DNA of 64,000 nucleotides from assembly GCF_012726205.1 (NCBI RefSeq), contig NZ_JAASAE010000003.1:186001-250000 (forward strand). The letters run 5' to 3'. A program made the translations under genes and the position numbers. Every line of letters begins with the position of its first letter. The first letter of the stretch is position 1. A model generated the notes under the pieces. The model did not search any database. It saw nothing but the letters and a program-made list of their open reading frames with translations, and was not told the origin of the DNA. Source of the DNA: Rhodococcus sp. HNM0569 (GTDB lineage Bacteria > Actinomycetota > Actinomycetes > Mycobacteriales > Mycobacteriaceae). Shown here piece after piece: positions 62,776-64,000 of this stretch.

Positions 62776-64000
62776 GCCTCGACCCGCCGCGCTGTGTTCT
62801 CGGCGGCGCCGGCCGTGGCGAGGTCGGCCGCGTCGACCGATTCCAGTGAGATGCCGCGTGTCTCGCGCGCGACGACGACGGCGACGACGGTGATCACCGA
62901 CGCGGCGGCGAGGTAGATCGCGATGGGAACCGACGAGTCGAAGCGATCGAGGAGCGACGTCGCGATGATCGGTGCGAGCGAGCCGGCGACGATCGACGTG
63001 ACCTGGTAGCCGAGTGACACACCCGAATAGCGCATGCGCGTCGGGAACATCTCCGCCATGATCGCCGGCTGGCCCGAGTACATCAGCGCGTGGAACACCA
63101 GGCCGATCACGATCGCCGCGATGATGATCGCGTTGTCGCCGGTGTCCATCATAGGGAAGGCGAAGAACCCCCAGGTCGCCGTGGTCAGTGCCCCCACCAT
63201 GTACACCGGCCGCCTGCCGACCGTGTCGGAGAGTCTGCCGACGAGCGGGATGACCGCGAAATGCACCGCGTGTGCAGCGAGCATCCACCACAGGATGTGT
63301 GCGGTGTCGGCGTGCACGACGACCTTGAGGTACGTGATCGAGAAGGTGACCACGAGGTAGTACATGACGTTCTCGGCGAATCGCAGGCCCATCGCGGTGA
63401 GCACGCCGCGCGGGTAACGCTTGATCACCTCGATCGCGCTGAACGACGACGACCTGACCTCTTCCGCTTCGCGCTGGGCGCGCACGAAGATCGGCGCATC
63501 GGTCACCTTGGTGCGAATGTAGTAGCCCACCAGCACGATCGCCGCCGACAGCCAGAAGGCGATGCGCCAGCCCCAGCTCAGGAATGCGGCGTCGGACAGT
63601 GTGGTGGTGAGGACGAGCAGCACGATCGTCGCGAGCAGATTGCCTGCGGGCACGCCCGCTTGCGGCCACGACGCCCAGAAACCGCGCGCGCGGTCGGGGC
63701 TGTGCTCGGCCACCAGCAGCACGGCCCCGCCCCATTCGCCGCCGACGGCGAAGCCCTGCACGAACCGGAGCACGACGAGCATCGTCGGGGCCCAGTAGCC
63801 GACCTGGGCGAAGGTGGGCAGACAGCCCATCAGGAAGGTCGCGGTGCCGACGAGCAGCAGGCTGAACTGCAGCAGTTTCTTGCGGCCGAACTTGTCGCCG
63901 AAGTGGCCGAACACGACCCCGCCGAGGGGCCGGGCGACGAAGCCGACCGCGTAGGTGACGAAGGCGGCGATGATCGCGTCGAGTTCGCTCGTGCTCTCGG
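62772..64000 (-). CDS. MHS-type major facilitator transporter, 5' end beyond the window
   Basis: The frame is open to the window edge, so the N-terminus is missing. The visible ~409 residues include the loop 'FGHFGDKFGRKKLLQFSL', the MHS-type 'RFVQGFAVGGEWGGAVLLVAEH' (central motif) and a second loop 'GRLSDTVGRRPVY', with about ten membrane helices. MHS members (metabolite:H+ symporters such as KgtP, ShiA, ProP) import carboxylates and osmolytes. Coupling to a hydroxybutyrate dehydrogenase gene suggests a hydroxy- or ketoacid substrate. Confidence 0.88.
   Translation of the reverse strand, partial: ESTSELDAIIAAFVTYAVGFVARPLGGVVFGHFGDKFGRKKLLQFSLLLVGTATFLMGCLPTFAQVGYWAPTMLVVLRFVQGFAVGGEWGGAVLLVAEHSPDRARGFWASWPQAGVPAGNLLATIVLLVLTTTLSDAAFLSWGWRIAFWLSAAIVLVGYYIRTKVTDAPIFVRAQREAEEVRSSSFSAIEVIKRYPRGVLTAMGLRFAENVMYYLVVTFSITYLKVVVHADTAHILWWMLAAHAVHFAVIPLVGRLSDTVGRRPVYMVGALTTATWGFFAFPMMDTGDNAIIIAAIVIGLVFHALMYSGQPAIMAEMFPTRMRYSGVSLGYQVTSIVAGSLAPIIATSLLDRFDSSVPIAIYLAAASVITVVAVVVARETRGISLESVDAADLATAGAAENTARRVEA

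Overview
The window is chromosomal DNA from a high-GC actinobacterium, most likely Rhodococcus (an R. rhodochrous / R. pyridinivorans-like strain is my guess). The basis is the GC-rich coding sequence, the frequent GTG starts and ATGA overlaps, PhoP and CYP125 proteins that closely resemble my recollection of the mycobacterial ones, and a block of genes in the order of the Mycobacterium tuberculosis Rv3490-Rv3523 sterol/mce4 region. I see no insertion sequence, phage gene, CRISPR array or rRNA.

Region 1 (1-11.7 kb) is a tightly packed, plus-strand catabolic operon of about 14 genes with no regulator of its own. It holds an aldehyde dehydrogenase, two RidA-family proteins, a cupin, a Rieske oxygenase with a phthalate-dioxygenase-type reductase, a type I extradiol dioxygenase, an alpha/beta hydrolase, two SDRs, a thiamine-diphosphate enzyme, a hydrolase-fold protein without a visible nucleophile, and two small unknown proteins. 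Together these look like a ring-hydroxylation and meta-cleavage pathway. The adjacent ALDH and RidA pair suggests an amino-aromatic or N-heteroaromatic substrate. I do not recognise the pathway as a described one, and it is the best candidate here for an undescribed system.

Region 2 (11.8-14.4 kb) is mixed: an NAD(P)-dependent epimerase-like protein, a small HTH protein with a striking AT-rich operator, a GyrA-helix/GNAT fusion and a deazaflavin-dependent nitroreductase-family protein.

Region 3 (14.4-46 kb) is a sterol-catabolism and uptake locus under KstR control. I found seven good KstR-type operators (core TAGAACnnGTTCTA) and one weak one. The genes cover side-chain oxidation (cyp125, fadD19, fadD17, fadE26/27, echA19, hsd4A, fadA5, fdxD), the ltp3/ltp4/DUF35 set linked to C24-branched side chains, two LLM flavin/F420 oxidoreductases, two NTF2-like proteins, and the complete Mce4 sterol importer (yrbE4A/B, mce4A-F, mam4A/B). 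A TetR regulator and a YqeB-like membrane protein are embedded in the region.

Region 4 (46-57.5 kb) holds a PhoD-like phosphatase, otsA, a siderophore N-hydroxylase with an MbtH-like partner behind a putative IdeR box, thrE, tRNA-Thr, ndh with a divergent lysR, and a decapeptide-repeat protein.

Region 5 (57.5-64 kb) holds phoP/phoR with an upstream direct repeat resembling the PhoP box, a HIT protein, purD, a possible 22-residue hydrophobic micropeptide gene, a 3-hydroxybutyrate dehydrogenase and a partial MHS-type transporter. Very strong hairpins, including a perfect 62-nt palindrome, separate several convergent gene pairs.
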